64,000 nt of DNA, from positions 1 to 64,000 of the forward strand of contig JAHEAA010000009.1 of the NCBI GenBank assembly GCA_019721035.1, in the 5' to 3' direction. Within the stretch, counting starts at the first letter, position 1; each line of letters starts with the position of its first letter. Below are positions 33,575 to 44,090 of this stretch, piece after piece. Position numbers and translations under genes: made by a program. The notes under the pieces were generated by a model. It saw nothing but the letters and a program-made list of their open reading frames with translations. It did no database searches and was not told where the DNA came from. Source of the DNA: Candidatus Sysuiplasma acidicola (lineage in GTDB: Archaea; Thermoplasmatota; Thermoplasmata; Sysuiplasmatales; Sysuiplasmataceae).

Positions 33575-35653
33575 TCAGAGCTTGTATCTCTTCAGCCTTT
33601 TCTCATCTTCCTTAGAGAATGGCTTCACTCTTTTTGGGTGTGCAGAAATAAACACCCCGGTAGTAGAGGCCAACGCAATCAGGAATGAAACTGAAAGCCA
33701 GTACAGGTTCGTCGCATCGGAGAAGAACGTGAAGCCATTGAAAACATTATTGCGAGACTGAATACTCTGGACAAGGAGTGCAGACTGAAACGAACCGGTG
33801 AGCTGCACATTGGTGACGTTGAATATATTGCCCTGCGCGGCGTTGAATACTATTCCAGTTTCGGAATATATGCCATTGGAAACTACGGCTGTATAGACGA
33901 AGTGGTTATGATTGGACCAGTATAGGTATATTCCATGCGGCTCGGTGCCGTAAACGGACCAGGAGGATGCTCTGAATGTGTTGTTGCTCGAATACTGCAG
34001 AAGCAGCGCCTGTGTGCCAATCAGATTCACTGTCACGTTAGATATCGTATTGCTTCCGGAATCGATGAGCACCATTCCTGCATCGCCGTATGTCCCGTCA
34101 GATGCAACAGTTGTTGAATCAACAGTATTTCCGAATGCTCTGAAGATATAAACCGCCGTAGATACAAAACCGCCTGAAAAGAACATGTGCAGGTTGCTTA
34201 TGGCACTGTCATTGGTAAAAAGAACAGAACATCCATCGATGAAACCGCCGTTGAGTCCCGGGGCGTTAACCATGCGTACGCCGTTTATAGTTATCCCGGA
34301 TGAGCCGGCGATAGTTAGGCCATAAAATTCAGCAAAATTGAATTCGTCGGGTATCAGTTCGACAAATGCATCATACAATGCAGATTGCCTGCATTTGACG
34401 AACTGAACGGCGGATATGACGTTCCTCTCGTATATTTTGTCAAGTAGTATTCCAGATGAGAATACAATTCGTATCCCGAAAAGACTGCCGAATGCTGAGT
34501 CACCTACAAGAGAAACATTGGTGCTGTTCTGCAAAATGATTGTAAAGATGCCCCCAATAGAACTCACATTTGATATGGTGCCGCGAATTAGTGCATCTGC
34601 GATGATCCCGGCATAGTCAGATGTCGTAACAATCTGGCTTACATTGGCGAGCCATCCATCATATAGGACAATTCCTGTTTCTCCTCCAGCTATCCTAAGA
34701 GAGTCAATATTCGTAAAATTACAGTCGGTTATAAACACCGCTGCACTGGTCTTAGGTGAAGTATTACTTGTTGCATTGTCAGAGCCGAAGATCGAATTTT
34801 CCACCCTGATGTGCAGAGACTTTGTTGCGGACAGTCCCGAGTCCGCCTGCGTCCCGGAATCGTTAAGGTAATTGCCGCTGAAGATTAGACTGCGCGACGA
34901 CGCGACGGAAATCACAGTAAACGGAGTACCATGTGAGGCATTTGCCTGAATGAATGGTGTTGGTGTCGACACAAAGGAATCCCCGGTCATCACAACATCT
35001 CGGCATATAGATACGGCAATCAGCGCTCCAACACCATAAAATCCGCTTAAACGCAGTAAAATGGAGCTTGAATTCACAGAGTCGATTATCGGTCCAGTGG
35101 CGTAAAGTTTTGAATCATGCACTGACGCGAAGGAATTATTCAGTTCAATCATTGCAGCAGGCGAAGGCGCAGATGAATTACCGTTCAGCATACTCCTGTT
35201 TATGATGAGCCGGGAATCGAGAAATTTCATTGTGAACTGGCCATAGTTGTTCACGGCGTGGCTGATTTCAATGTTTGTGTTGTTGAAAATTGCAGTCGAA
35301 TTGAAGAAGGAAAGCGAAACGGGCCTGGAGATGGATGAGTTTACGACGATTGTTTCGTTTGAAGCCGTAAAATTAATGTTATTGTATGAGCTGTTCGAAG
35401 TAATATAAACCGTACTAGATCCCTTCGATGGCAATGAGGGTGCTAAGGTGCTGAAATTAACATGAATGGCCTCCGCGTGTGTTACCTGCGCTTCTTTGAG
35501 TTGGATAGTGTTAGTATGCGATGGAGACGCTGGATACTCACAGCCTGCAATCGGCTGGTCCGTCGCAGCCGCTAATAAAAGAATGCAGATGCATATGATC
35601 AGTATCTCCAGTTTGTGTTCCAAGCACGCGCTTCCCTTGCTTTCCGCTTTCAC
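33575..35653 (-). CDS. Surface-anchored right-handed beta-helix (NosD-like) protein
   Basis: A 692-residue secreted protein. The N-terminal signal (LEILIICICILLLAAATDQP) precedes about 600 residues of short repeating turns rich in Asn, Ser and Gly with regular hydrophobic residues (for example SNTISNVTVNLIGT, NNTFRASSWSVYGTE, RNNVFNGFTF). These are typical of the parallel beta-helix seen in NosD/pectate-lyase-like proteins. A C-terminal helix (YWLSVSFLIALASTTGVFI) and a basic tail (KRLKRYKL) would anchor it in the membrane with the helix outside. It probably binds or acts on carbohydrate at the cell surface. No catalytic motif is evident. Confidence 0.8.
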   Translation of the reverse strand: MKAESKGSACLEHKLEILIICICILLLAAATDQPIAGCEYPASPSHTNTIQLKEAQVTHAEAIHVNFSTLAPSLPSKGSSTVYITSNSSYNNINFTASNETIVVNSSISRPVSLSFFNSTAIFNNTNIEISHAVNNYGQFTMKFLDSRLIINRSMLNGNSSAPSPAAMIELNNSFASVHDSKLYATGPIIDSVNSSSILLRLSGFYGVGALIAVSICRDVVMTGDSFVSTPTPFIQANASHGTPFTVISVASSRSLIFSGNYLNDSGTQADSGLSATKSLHIRVENSIFGSDNATSNTSPKTSAAVFITDCNFTNIDSLRIAGGETGIVLYDGWLANVSQIVTTSDYAGIIADALIRGTISNVSSIGGIFTIILQNSTNVSLVGDSAFGSLFGIRIVFSSGILLDKIYERNVISAVQFVKCRQSALYDAFVELIPDEFNFAEFYGLTIAGSSGITINGVRMVNAPGLNGGFIDGCSVLFTNDSAISNLHMFFSGGFVSTAVYIFRAFGNTVDSTTVASDGTYGDAGMVLIDSGSNTISNVTVNLIGTQALLLQYSSNNTFRASSWSVYGTEPHGIYLYWSNHNHFVYTAVVSNGIYSETGIVFNAAQGNIFNVTNVQLTGSFQSALLVQSIQSRNNVFNGFTFFSDATNLYWLSVSFLIALASTTGVFISAHPKRVKPFSKEDEKRLKRYKL

Positions 35654-35757
35654 TCCATGGTCGGCTAGGCTGATAACTTTTTTTGCAGATCGCCTTGCCT
35701 GCGTAAAAATCTATATAACTGGAATCTCTGCGTCTTTTTTGATTGCTGGAATTCGAT

Positions 35758-36882
35758 ATGCCTGTTACCGATGAAGTTGTGAAGAAGGCTCTGTGGTTCT
35801 ACCATGATGAAGTGAAGGATGCCGAGGTGTACAGCAGCCTAGGAGCGAAGGAGCAAGACAGCAAGAGAGGCAGATTCCTGAAGGAACTGGGAGAGATGGA
35901 AAGGAATCACGCCGATTTCTGGAAGGATTTTCTACAGAAGCGTGGGGTCGGCAACTTGGATTACAGATACCCTTCGTACAGGAGAAAGTTCATACTTCTT
36001 CTTCGCAGGATCATCGGCCTCCCCATGGTTATACGGCTGTTCGAAAGGGGGGAAGAGGCAGTGATTAAGGAATACAGTGAATTCCTCACTACACAGCTAA
36101 TTGACGAAGAGCAGCGAAAGAAACTTCACAGTATAGTCACTGATGAAATACTTCATGAAGAGTATTTTGCGACGCAACTCAGCGGCATGTCAAACAGACT
36201 CGAATCCATCAGGGACGTTTTCTACGGTATGAGCGACGGCTTGGTGGAAGTACTTGCCGCAGTAGCCGGACTTGTGCCGATAGTCAAGACACCCGTGCTT
36301 GTGGCAGCCGGGGGTCTGGTAGTGGGCATTTCCGGCACGCTTTCCATGGCAATAGGCGCATACATGTCCACAAAGGCTCACGTGGAAATCGGACGAAGGC
36401 AGACAGACAGAGTTGCAAGGGAAATTGAATTAGTGAGCGTCGAAGAGAGAATTGAGAGATTGAAGTCGCTCTTCAAGAATATGGGTTTTGAAGATGCTTA
36501 CATCAATGAAGCCGCCGAATCAATGGCCCGCAACGGCAATGTTTCGACCGAATTCTACGTGCGGAACAAGCTGGGCAGATCAACCGTTAGCGAAGAAAAC
36601 CCGAGGCGGGCGGGTCTGCAAACCGGTCTCTTTTATCTTATAGGTTCAGCATTCCCGATACTTCCTTTTGCATTTGTGGGTGGAATTACCGGTCTCATAC
36701 TGTCAGTAATAGCCGTTGCTGCGGCACAGACTGCCGCGGCGACAGTCATATCACTCTCTTCAGATACGTCTGTGTTGAAGAAGGTGCTTGAAACAGTTGG
36801 ACTCACGCTTGGCGCAGCTGCTGCCACATTCATACTCGGAAACATAATGTTTGCATTACTGCATCTGCCGGCAGTGCCTTGA
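35758..36882 (+). CDS. Ferritin-like/VIT1 fusion, iron or manganese transporter
   Basis: About 374 residues. Residues 1-150 are a rubrerythrin-like four-helix bundle with metal-binding Glu/His residues (LWFYHDEVKDAEVYSSL, EMERNHADFW, IVTDEILHEEYFATQL). The remainder is a CCC1/VIT1 transporter: FYGMSDGLVEVLAAVAGLV, LVVGISGTLSMAIGAYMSTKAHVE, a cytosolic helical hairpin and three final helices. Such membrane-bound ferritins export iron or manganese. The fusion implies that the metal is bound or oxidised before transport. ATG 35758 is chosen; a TATA-like CTATATAAC lies upstream. It is transcribed alone. Confidence 0.9.
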   Translation: MPVTDEVVKKALWFYHDEVKDAEVYSSLGAKEQDSKRGRFLKELGEMERNHADFWKDFLQKRGVGNLDYRYPSYRRKFILLLRRIIGLPMVIRLFERGEEAVIKEYSEFLTTQLIDEEQRKKLHSIVTDEILHEEYFATQLSGMSNRLESIRDVFYGMSDGLVEVLAAVAGLVPIVKTPVLVAAGGLVVGISGTLSMAIGAYMSTKAHVEIGRRQTDRVAREIELVSVEERIERLKSLFKNMGFEDAYINEAAESMARNGNVSTEFYVRNKLGRSTVSEENPRRAGLQTGLFYLIGSAFPILPFAFVGGITGLILSVIAVAAAQTAAATVISLSSDTSVLKKVLETVGLTLGAAAATFILGNIMFALLHLPAVP

Positions 36883-36939
36883 CAGGACAATCGCTCATGT
36901 CATGGTCCAAATGGTCTGCAGGCACTGCAGAAACATGGT

Positions 36940-38100
36940 TCAATCCCCGGTCATGGAATATTTCCTGTCTTTCCATAATACTTTGAACCCTGCAACTGCC
37001 CTCAGGAATGCGCTCGTCGAAATGAGCAAATATATTCCTATGGAAACCGGAAACAGAAGAGCGATATATGCAGGACTTCCTGTACCTATCTGGAATATCA
37101 GCATTCTGAGGATGACAAATACAAGAGACAGCGACGAAACGGCAAGAAGCAGAAGACTTCCATCGAATATGGAGTAATACATCATCCAGAATGGAAGGTA
37201 AAATGTGAATGCTAGGTATAGAATTCCAGCCAAATGGATGTGATATTTTCTTCCTACCTCTCCCTGAATGTCTCTCACCACGCCTTCCCACAGTTCTCCC
37301 CTGTTTCTGTACATTCTCGTGCTCAGATAGCCGCTCGCCCAGTAAAATCTGATTTTCATGCCGTTCTTTCTGAAGAGCTTCGCGAGATTGACATCCTCCA
37401 CTATCTTTTCCCTGATGGCGCGGTGCGTGCCGCACTTCTCATACGCTTCCCTCTTCATCATCATATATTGTCCGTTGGCCATCGCCACGCGTCCCCTGTC
37501 CCGGTTCATTAGTGGTGGCATGTAAAGCAGCATGATAAACTGAGCAAATAATGGAAGCATGAGTTTCTCCCAGAACCCTTTCATCACCATTTTCGGCCCG
37601 AGCGAAAGCAAATCTGTATTCTCATGGAGCATCGACCTGACAGTCGTGGAAACTGTTTCACGCGTCAGTACCATGTCTCCGTCAACGAAGAGAAGTATCT
37701 CTCCCCGGGATTCCTTGTATCCAAGAAATGCGCCCCAGTTCTTGCCGGTCCACCCGGTAGGTCTCTCACTCTCTCTAATGATCTTTATCCTGTCGCCGTA
37801 GCTCTGTAATATTTCCCATGTACCATCCTCGGAATTACCATCTGCAACGATCACTTCCAGGCCCGTGTAGTCCTGATTAAGTACGGAGTCGATGCAGCCG
37901 CGTATGTCGTTTGCTTCGTTCCTGCAGGGAATTATGACACTGACTGTCGTTCCAGGCTGATGAGTTCCTTCTTCAGAACCGGGCAGATGGTTGTCAATGC
38001 TGTCGACGTTTATTGCAAGCAGAAACACGATTCCCAGCGAAATGAATGAGTATATCGCAAAGAAACAAAACAGCAAAAGTGTAACTGTGTTCAGATGCAC
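36940..38100 (-). CDS. Family 2 membrane glycosyltransferase
   Basis: About 386 residues. A single N-terminal helix (LLLFCFFAIYSFISLGIVF) precedes a GT-A domain with VSVIIPCRNEANDIRGCIDSVL, LEVIVADGNSEDGT and the DxD-like LFVDGDMVL, then YMMMKREAYEKCGTH and EDVNLAKLFRKNG. Two to three C-terminal helices follow. It uses a nucleotide sugar on a lipid or carotenoid-like acceptor at the membrane; the acceptor is unknown. The frame is open to 38190, but I prefer GTG 38100, which follows AGAGGC and a TATA-like ATAAATATA. The extra 30 residues have no family match. Confidence 0.85.
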   Translation of the reverse strand: MHLNTVTLLLFCFFAIYSFISLGIVFLLAINVDSIDNHLPGSEEGTHQPGTTVSVIIPCRNEANDIRGCIDSVLNQDYTGLEVIVADGNSEDGTWEILQSYGDRIKIIRESERPTGWTGKNWGAFLGYKESRGEILLFVDGDMVLTRETVSTTVRSMLHENTDLLSLGPKMVMKGFWEKLMLPLFAQFIMLLYMPPLMNRDRGRVAMANGQYMMMKREAYEKCGTHRAIREKIVEDVNLAKLFRKNGMKIRFYWASGYLSTRMYRNRGELWEGVVRDIQGEVGRKYHIHLAGILYLAFTFYLPFWMMYYSIFDGSLLLLAVSSLSLVFVILRMLIFQIGTGSPAYIALLFPVSIGIYLLISTSAFLRAVAGFKVLWKDRKYSMTGD

Positions 38101-38320
38101 GCCTCTGAACAAATTCGCTGTATATTTATTGTTAACCCGCAACACGAGCGCAGTTTGGTGGATAGCCAGATGCGCTAACTCCTGTTGCATTTTTGTACAC
38201 GACTGCTGCTGTTATGAATCCATGGGAAGTCCATCCTTCTGAAAAGGTTGAATAACCTCGCTGCCATTTGCCACAACTGACAGGTTCCGTCTTTCAAGGA
38301 ATCGCGATGGTAGATTTCAA

Positions 38321-39526
38321 ATGGCATTGCAATACACATCACCCCTGCTTACCATTGGAATACTGTTCTTTTTCGCCAAGGTTGTTGGCCTCATCGCAAA
38401 GCGTTTTCACCTTCCCTCGGTAATCGGCGAAATACTGGGCGGCGCCATCCTCGGCCCGTATGCGCTTGGAGGCTACATTGACGCCTGGACCGGCATCGAT
38501 CTGATTAATGTCAACAGCACAGTTCTCCTTTTTTCGCAGGTTGCTGTCGTTCTCATAATTTTTTCAGCGGCCGCCGAAAACGGCCTTTCAGGCCTCAGAC
38601 AGGCGGGAGCCTATGCTGTTCTGGTTGCTGTTGGGGGTGCACTTCTTCCTGTGGTACTCGGTTTTTACTTCTACATAGCAACAGGAAGGTCGCTATCTGG
38701 TGCCATCCTTATCGCATCTACAATGGCAGCTACCAGCCTTGCCATAACGGTACAGTCTATGGAGCGCTTCAAGGAGAAATATGGCGTTGAGGCGAACCTG
38801 ATTTTCAATGCCGCCGCGATAGATGATGTAGTCAGTGTCGTTATTCTTGCAGTTGCTCTGACGGTGCTCAATTCGCGCAAGGGTGTTACAACTCTCAGTG
38901 TGTTTTCAATTGCTATTGCAGCAACTTTCACCTGGTTTGTCATGCTCGTTGCATCGCTCACAATTATCCCGCAGTTCATTAAGATCGTTGCAAGGCTGAA
39001 AGATGACAGCGTTCTGGAATCCGCATCGCTGGCTGTTGCATTCGCTATGTCTTCGATTTCGGCGTTTGTCGGTCTCTCAACTGTGGTCGGTGCGTATCTT
39101 GGCGGCATATCAATGGCAGGTTCGCTTGCCAAGGAGCATGCAAGAAGATTCAGCAATATTCTCAAGGATGCACTTGGGCCTCTCTTTTTTGCTGTAATTG
39201 GGGCTGAATTAAATTTTGGCGATTTTCTAAACCTTTACTCACTGTTGGGCATGGCATTGCTTACCGTTATTGCCGTTCTCGGAAAGATAGCCGGCTCAGG
39301 AGCAATGGCCTTTTTAAAATTCCGGCACATCCAAAGTGCGCTCCGGGTAGGTGTAGCGATGGTCCCAAGAGGAGAGGTTGGATTGGTAATCGCGGGAATT
39401 GCGCTCGAGCAGGGCGTTGTGACGCAGTCACTCTACGGCGAGATAATCGGAATGGTTCTGCTGACGTCTGTAATCGGGCCAATTCTGCTACAGCGACTCT
39501 ACCATCTGGCACTCAGACCGGATTGA
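38321..39526 (+). CDS. CPA2-family cation/proton antiporter (Kef/NapA-like)
   Basis: A 401-residue membrane protein with about 12 helices. Signature regions are FHLPSVIGEILGGAILGPYAL near the start, NAAAIDDVVSVVILAVAL (the two conserved Asp of the transport site) and AMVPRGEVGLVIAGIALE near the end. It exchanges Na+ or K+ for protons across the cytoplasmic membrane, relevant for pH homeostasis in an acid-adapted archaeon. There is no TrkA or other regulatory domain. The gene stands alone. Confidence 0.9.
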   Translation: MALQYTSPLLTIGILFFFAKVVGLIAKRFHLPSVIGEILGGAILGPYALGGYIDAWTGIDLINVNSTVLLFSQVAVVLIIFSAAAENGLSGLRQAGAYAVLVAVGGALLPVVLGFYFYIATGRSLSGAILIASTMAATSLAITVQSMERFKEKYGVEANLIFNAAAIDDVVSVVILAVALTVLNSRKGVTTLSVFSIAIAATFTWFVMLVASLTIIPQFIKIVARLKDDSVLESASLAVAFAMSSISAFVGLSTVVGAYLGGISMAGSLAKEHARRFSNILKDALGPLFFAVIGAELNFGDFLNLYSLLGMALLTVIAVLGKIAGSGAMAFLKFRHIQSALRVGVAMVPRGEVGLVIAGIALEQGVVTQSLYGEIIGMVLLTSVIGPILLQRLYHLALRPD

Positions 39527-39738
39527 ATCGTATTCCTGTCATGATATGGAGGCGCTGAGGGTGCCGTTTTCTGACAATGAACTGTAGAAGCTCACCACTT
39601 GCATGAGTGTAATGCACCAGATGCATCCAGTGAAGTTCTGCTGAATGCAAAATTGTTCAACGATTGATCTAAAATCAAACCAAAAAACAAAAAAGGCAAA
39701 TGGAAATGGTTTAACGTACACTCCATATTGTCCAAAAT

Positions 39739-41247
39739 TCAGGCTGCTTCCGCCGCTGCTGCGTGTGGTCTGGCAGCATATGCTATCAGGCTGCCTATGA
39801 CGGCTACTGTCACATTTACCGCGACTGAGAACAAACCGATATAAAGCAGTCCGTACGGGGATTTATAGAAGCTTGTGACAAGTTTACCGAAGTGGTTGGC
39901 ATACTCAACAAGATATATTCCGGAAATCAATCCAATTGCCCAGCCTGCGGTCATAGCATATTTGTTCATGCGCCTGAGGAACAGGCCCATGAAGACCGGT
40001 GCAATCGTCTGAAGTATCAATATTCCGCCGAGCAGCTGAAGCTGAATTGCGTATGTCAGCGGTACGATAAAGACAAATCCCAGTGCAACGAACTTGAATA
40101 CGGCAGAGAAGATCTTTGCCAGCTTCGCTTCTGTTTCGGGTTTCATGCCTGGCGAGAATTCCTTGAACACATTCCGGACGAGCAGATTCGCCTGGGACAT
40201 GGCCATTATTGATGCAGGCACTAGTCCGCCTATGAATATCCCCAGAAACGCCAGCCCTGAGAACCAGGGCGGCAGCGAATACTGTATTAAAGCGGGAACA
40301 ACAAGAATGCCCCTTGTTGCCGCGGGTGTCTTGGCAAGATATGCCATTGCCGGCCCTACTGCATAGACCAGTATGCCGAACATGGCGAGCAAAGCAAGAC
40401 CAACTCCATATATTGGCAGCAATGCTGTGCTGAGTCTGAGCTTCTTTTCACTGGAAGCGCTCAGGGAGCCGTTAACTGCGTGGGGATATAGAAACAGTGC
40501 AAGTGCGCTTCCAAGCCAGAGCGTCCAATATGCAGAACCAGCAACTGGCGCGAGCTTACTGAATGCAGGCTTTGCCGCGAAAGCTTTTGCAAACCCCCCG
40601 AAGTGTGCGGGAACGACAATAATCACCACAATCACTGTTAAGAAGATGAGAATGTCCTTGAATACTGCCGTCAGCGTTGCTCCACGGAGTCCACTTGTAA
40701 ATGTGAACAACGCAAGCACGATGAATGATAGGACAAGTGCGATCTCGATGATGGCGGAGGAGTTAGCGCCGAGTCCCTGCAGCATGACTGTAAGAACAGC
40801 AGTCATGCCGACAATCTGCAGTGCGATATACGGTAGTTCTGCAACTATTCCAGTCAGAGCGATAAGTATTGCAAGTACTGTGCCGAATCTGTGCTTTACA
40901 AAGTCAGCGGCTGTAACATAGCCGTGCTTCCTCGCTTCAATCCAGAGCTTTGGCATGGTGACCATTGCTATGGCAAATGTCACTGCAACGTACGGAACGG
41001 CATAAAAGATGATCGCCCCCGAAGCGAAGACACCTGACGGAACGGCGACGAAAGTGTACGCGGTGTATAAATCTGCTCCGATGAGGAACCATGCCAGGAA
41101 TGGACCGAGTCTCCGCCCGGCAAGTGCCCAGTCTCCAAGATCGGCGAGATTGCCTTTTCTCCATCTGCTTGCATAGAACCCGAGGAAGGCGAATATTGCA
41201 AAAAGAACCAGGAATACGGAAATTTCTGTAATCTGGTCAGTAGACAT
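39739..41247 (-). CDS. Sodium:solute symporter (SSS family)
   Basis: A 502-residue transporter with 13 helices. It has the SSS pattern [33 protein letters not shown] near the N-terminus and [22 protein letters not shown] later. It takes up a monocarboxylate, amino acid or similar solute with sodium; the nearest pattern is the MctP/acetate-pyruvate branch. A DUF3311 gene precedes it, overlapping by 11 bp, the usual partner for this branch. The two genes are probably one functional unit. Confidence 0.9.
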   Translation of the reverse strand: MSTDQITEISVFLVLFAIFAFLGFYASRWRKGNLADLGDWALAGRRLGPFLAWFLIGADLYTAYTFVAVPSGVFASGAIIFYAVPYVAVTFAIAMVTMPKLWIEARKHGYVTAADFVKHRFGTVLAILIALTGIVAELPYIALQIVGMTAVLTVMLQGLGANSSAIIEIALVLSFIVLALFTFTSGLRGATLTAVFKDILIFLTVIVVIIVVPAHFGGFAKAFAAKPAFSKLAPVAGSAYWTLWLGSALALFLYPHAVNGSLSASSEKKLRLSTALLPIYGVGLALLAMFGILVYAVGPAMAYLAKTPAATRGILVVPALIQYSLPPWFSGLAFLGIFIGGLVPASIMAMSQANLLVRNVFKEFSPGMKPETEAKLAKIFSAVFKFVALGFVFIVPLTYAIQLQLLGGILILQTIAPVFMGLFLRRMNKYAMTAGWAIGLISGIYLVEYANHFGKLVTSFYKSPYGLLYIGLFSVAVNVTVAVIGSLIAYAARPHAAAAEAA

Positions 41248-41515
41248 CGGATTTCCCTCCTCTTCCGCTGTTCAGCAGTAGCGCTGCAAATACGAATAAT
41301 ATTGCAGAAATGACAAGCCACACAGTCTGGTACCAGTAAAAATAAGGTATTCCATACAATGTAGGACTCACTTTGTCAAACGATCCTAGGTCAAGATAAG
41401 CAGCAAATGGAATCAGCAAAAGTATTACTGCTGCAATATCTTTTCCTGCGCTCCGCTTGGCACCATTCTTACTTCCTTCGGCCAAATTTTTCCCCTCTAT
41501 TTCAAAATCTAACAA
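41237..41515 (-). CDS. DUF3311 small membrane protein, partner of SSS symporter
   Basis: A 92-residue protein. A basic N-terminus precedes two transmembrane helices ([16 protein letters not shown] and [23 protein letters not shown]), with the [14 protein letters not shown] segment typical of DUF3311. Such proteins precede SSS symporters in many genomes and are thought to help transporter assembly or function. The overlap with the symporter start supports translational coupling. Confidence 0.85.
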   Translation of the reverse strand: MLDFEIEGKNLAEGSKNGAKRSAGKDIAAVILLLIPFAAYLDLGSFDKVSPTLYGIPYFYWYQTVWLVISAILFVFAALLLNSGRGGKSDVY

Positions 41516-41687
41516 TCTTTCTCAAGAGGTTTAATTTCCCTGAGCACAGCCAGACGCTTGGCATCACACGCTGTAGGCTGGGTAATCTTTTACCTTAGGT
41601 TGGATTTCGTGCCAGGTTTGTGTGGGTAATGATCAGATCGATACTTAAAGATTTTTAACAGGCTGCTGCATTGGATGAGTAGTCCGA

Positions 41688-41906
41688 TCACTCTGCGGAC
41701 AGGCCACTTTCCACCATATTGTTAAGTTCTACCGTCCAAGAATTAATGTTCGCTACTTGCTTTCTGAGGAAACGAACTATCTCTGTTTCCTCACCGATCT
41801 TCAGCAGTACGACCACATTCGAATGCCGTATGTGATTCAGCCATTCAAGCATGCCTGCTATCCTGCTATGTTCTTTTTCCATAACTAGAATGACTGTCGT
41901 CCGCAT
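41688..41906 (-). CDS. Small protein, alternating strand-helix pattern, unknown
   Basis: About 72 residues (MRTTVILVMEKEHSRIAGML onward). Short strands (TTVILVM, NVVVLLKIG) alternate with helices (EIVRFLRKQVANINSW), like a small alpha/beta domain. The frame is open ten codons further up to a GTG or ATG-type start at 41936. No TATA-box or Shine-Dalgarno is decisive. It may be real because of the regular pattern, but there is no family match. It sits alone between the symporter operon and an amidohydrolase. Confidence 0.4.
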   Translation of the reverse strand: MRTTVILVMEKEHSRIAGMLEWLNHIRHSNVVVLLKIGEETEIVRFLRKQVANINSWTVELNNMVESGLSAE

Positions 41907-42205
41907 GGTGCTTATGACAGTATCACAAACTGTCATTTGCTGGAGTGATTCGGTAGGGAATTCTTAGACACTCGTTACTGAGTCAGTTTCACGAGAAGCT
42001 CGTCGTACGAGGAGAGTTTTGCTTCGCCTTGAGTTTGTCGGCGGGTGGAATGGAGAGCCTGTTGTCATATATGAATGGAAATCCGGATTGATAAGGCATT
42101 CAATGATTTACCGGGCGTTGTCCCTACCATAGGTTCCTGGAATTTGTTGCAGGGTTTTATATTCCGAATTGAAAAGTCTTAAAGGGCATTCGCCTTTTAC
42201 AGTTC

Positions 42206-43339
42206 ATGAATTACGTCAAAGCAAAGGTTCTGTACGACGGAACTGCAAATGCTGTAAGGAACGATGTTTTCATCAGCTATGATCGAGACAGGATAACTGC
42301 CATAGGAACGACTCAACCGAAAGGCGAAATGATCGCAGAGGGTGTTGTGACGCCCGCCTTCATCGACGGCCATTCCCACATAGGGCTTGCCAGAAGCGGT
42401 GAACCGTCTGCAGAGGAAGAAGGTAATGAGCATATGGATCCAATGCTCCCGATGGTGAACGTTCTCGATTCTGTGTATATGGATGATTTTGCTTTCAGGG
42501 AAAGCATAGAACACGGCGTGCTCTACTCCCATGTAATGCCAGGGAGCGGAAACATCATAGGTGGAAGGACTGCGCTGATCAGGAATTTTGCAGAAGACAT
42601 ACGTGAGGCGTTCATTTCAAGGCCCGGCATCAAAGCTGCGTTGGGATATAATCCTCGCTCAACAACTGACTGGAAGGGAACCAGACCGACGACGAGGATG
42701 GGTGCAATATCTATATTGAGAAATGAGCTCAACAAGGCATTAAAAGCATCAAGGCTAATGAAGAAAAAGCGAAAGACAATCGATGAAATCGAGCCCCAGA
42801 CGGAAGCTCTCATAGACATACTGAACGGAAAGCAGAGGCTGATGGTTCATGTTCATAAAGAGGACGATATTGTCAATCTGATTAATCTGATGTCAGAATT
42901 TGGCTTCAGAGCAGTGATTAACCACGCAGGGGATGTACATTCATCCAGGCTCTGGGAAATAGTGGCAAGAGAGGGACTTTCAGTAATTTACGGGCCGGTG
43001 GATGCTTTTTCCTACAAGGTTGAGCTTAAGCACGAGCGCTGGCAAAACGTCAGATTCATCGCTGAGTCGAATATAGATTATTGCCTCATGACAGACCATC
43101 CAGTCGTGCTACAGAGGAATCTTTTCCTCCAGCTTCGTTTCTTCCTCAGGTATGGCCTGACAAAGGAGCAATCGATAGCACTCATCACAGGCAATGCTGC
43201 GAATATTCTTGGCTGCAGGGATATAGGCATACTCGAAAAGGGCAGAATGGCATCGTTCACAGTGTGGAATAACGATCCATTCTCCCTCGATGCATGGCCG
43301 GAAACCGTCGTGGGAGAGGGGAAAACGCTAATAGGCTGA
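42206..43339 (+). CDS. Amidohydrolase-superfamily metal-dependent hydrolase
   Basis: A 377-residue TIM-barrel hydrolase resembling imidazolonepropionase/dihydroorotase-like proteins. Metal ligands are visible in FIDGHSHIG (HxH), LMVHVHKEDD (His), VINHAGDVHS (His) and LMTDHPVV (Asp). It hydrolyses an amide or cyclic amide bond; the exact substrate is not evident. It is not the standard HutI, though it lies about 9 kb from hutU. ATG 42206 follows a short AT-rich stretch. Transcribed alone. Confidence 0.82.
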   Translation: MNYVKAKVLYDGTANAVRNDVFISYDRDRITAIGTTQPKGEMIAEGVVTPAFIDGHSHIGLARSGEPSAEEEGNEHMDPMLPMVNVLDSVYMDDFAFRESIEHGVLYSHVMPGSGNIIGGRTALIRNFAEDIREAFISRPGIKAALGYNPRSTTDWKGTRPTTRMGAISILRNELNKALKASRLMKKKRKTIDEIEPQTEALIDILNGKQRLMVHVHKEDDIVNLINLMSEFGFRAVINHAGDVHSSRLWEIVAREGLSVIYGPVDAFSYKVELKHERWQNVRFIAESNIDYCLMTDHPVVLQRNLFLQLRFFLRYGLTKEQSIALITGNAANILGCRDIGILEKGRMASFTVWNNDPFSLDAWPETVVGEGKTLIG

Positions 43340-43367
43340 AGATGCCCCTATGTCGCACTGCCGCGCT

Positions 43368-44090
43368 TCATCTTTCCTTCGTGAATTCCTTCTTCCTCTC
43401 TGCGTCGAGTTCACAGACTTCTACGTTGACTGCGGCCACTTTCGCAACCGATGACGCAAACTCCGCTATAATGTCACCGCGCACGGCGATGAGCATATTC
43501 CCCGCCGCAGCATCCACATATGTCCTGAAGCCGGAACAGCCCATGCTCACCGCAACCGGTGCTCTTCCGCTTAAGACAAACGGTATGACTGAGCAAGCTG
43601 GGCGCCCGGTCAGCGGGACATTGAATGGATGGGCGCCGTAGAGGCTGGCGGCTTCCAGAGCAATCATCGCGCCGGATGGCCTGCAGAACATTACAACAGC
43701 TGTAGGGTCTATGTCACGTTTTCCCAGTGGGCCGTAATAGACAAATTCTGGCGCGCTGCTGTTATGTGGTATTTTCGCTGCTTCTCCTTTTCCCAGATAC
43801 CCTTTTTCTTCCATCCAGCCAAGTGTCTCCGAGAGCCTGGATCCAAGCTCGCCAGAAGGCCTGATGCCAAGTACAAAGGCACCTATTTCGCAATTTTCAT
43901 GCGCAGAAAGCGGTGCGTAAATCTCTTTCTGTGTGCCTATTCCCCAGAATGAACAACCGGCCGGCACACTGTGAGGATATCTCTCGATACCCAGGGGTTC
44001 AGCATTCAAGTAGGAAATCTGGACTGGCGCAGACTCGAGTTTCAGATCCCTTTTGAGATTTTCAGACAGTTCTGTCAGGTCGTCTTCCAT
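43368..44090 (-). CDS. DUF169-family protein
   Basis: A 240-residue protein matching the archaeal and bacterial DUF169 pattern: L(K)RDLKLESAPVQISYL at the start, PAGCSFWGIG..., ENCEIGAFVLGI, and the C-terminal PVAVSMGCSGFRTYVDAAAGNMLIAVRGD. Conserved cysteines occur in SFW and ENCEIG. The function of the family is not established. It converges on the amidohydrolase gene, which ends about 30 bp away. Confidence 0.85.
   Translation of the reverse strand: MEDDLTELSENLKRDLKLESAPVQISYLNAEPLGIERYPHSVPAGCSFWGIGTQKEIYAPLSAHENCEIGAFVLGIRPSGELGSRLSETLGWMEEKGYLGKGEAAKIPHNSSAPEFVYYGPLGKRDIDPTAVVMFCRPSGAMIALEAASLYGAHPFNVPLTGRPACSVIPFVLSGRAPVAVSMGCSGFRTYVDAAAGNMLIAVRGDIIAEFASSVAKVAAVNVEVCELDAERKKEFTKER

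Noticed and set aside
42206-43339. HutI (imidazolonepropionase) assignment for the amidohydrolase, linked to hutU
   Set aside because: General superfamily motifs only, distance of about 9 kb, separate promoter; the substrate cannot be fixed.
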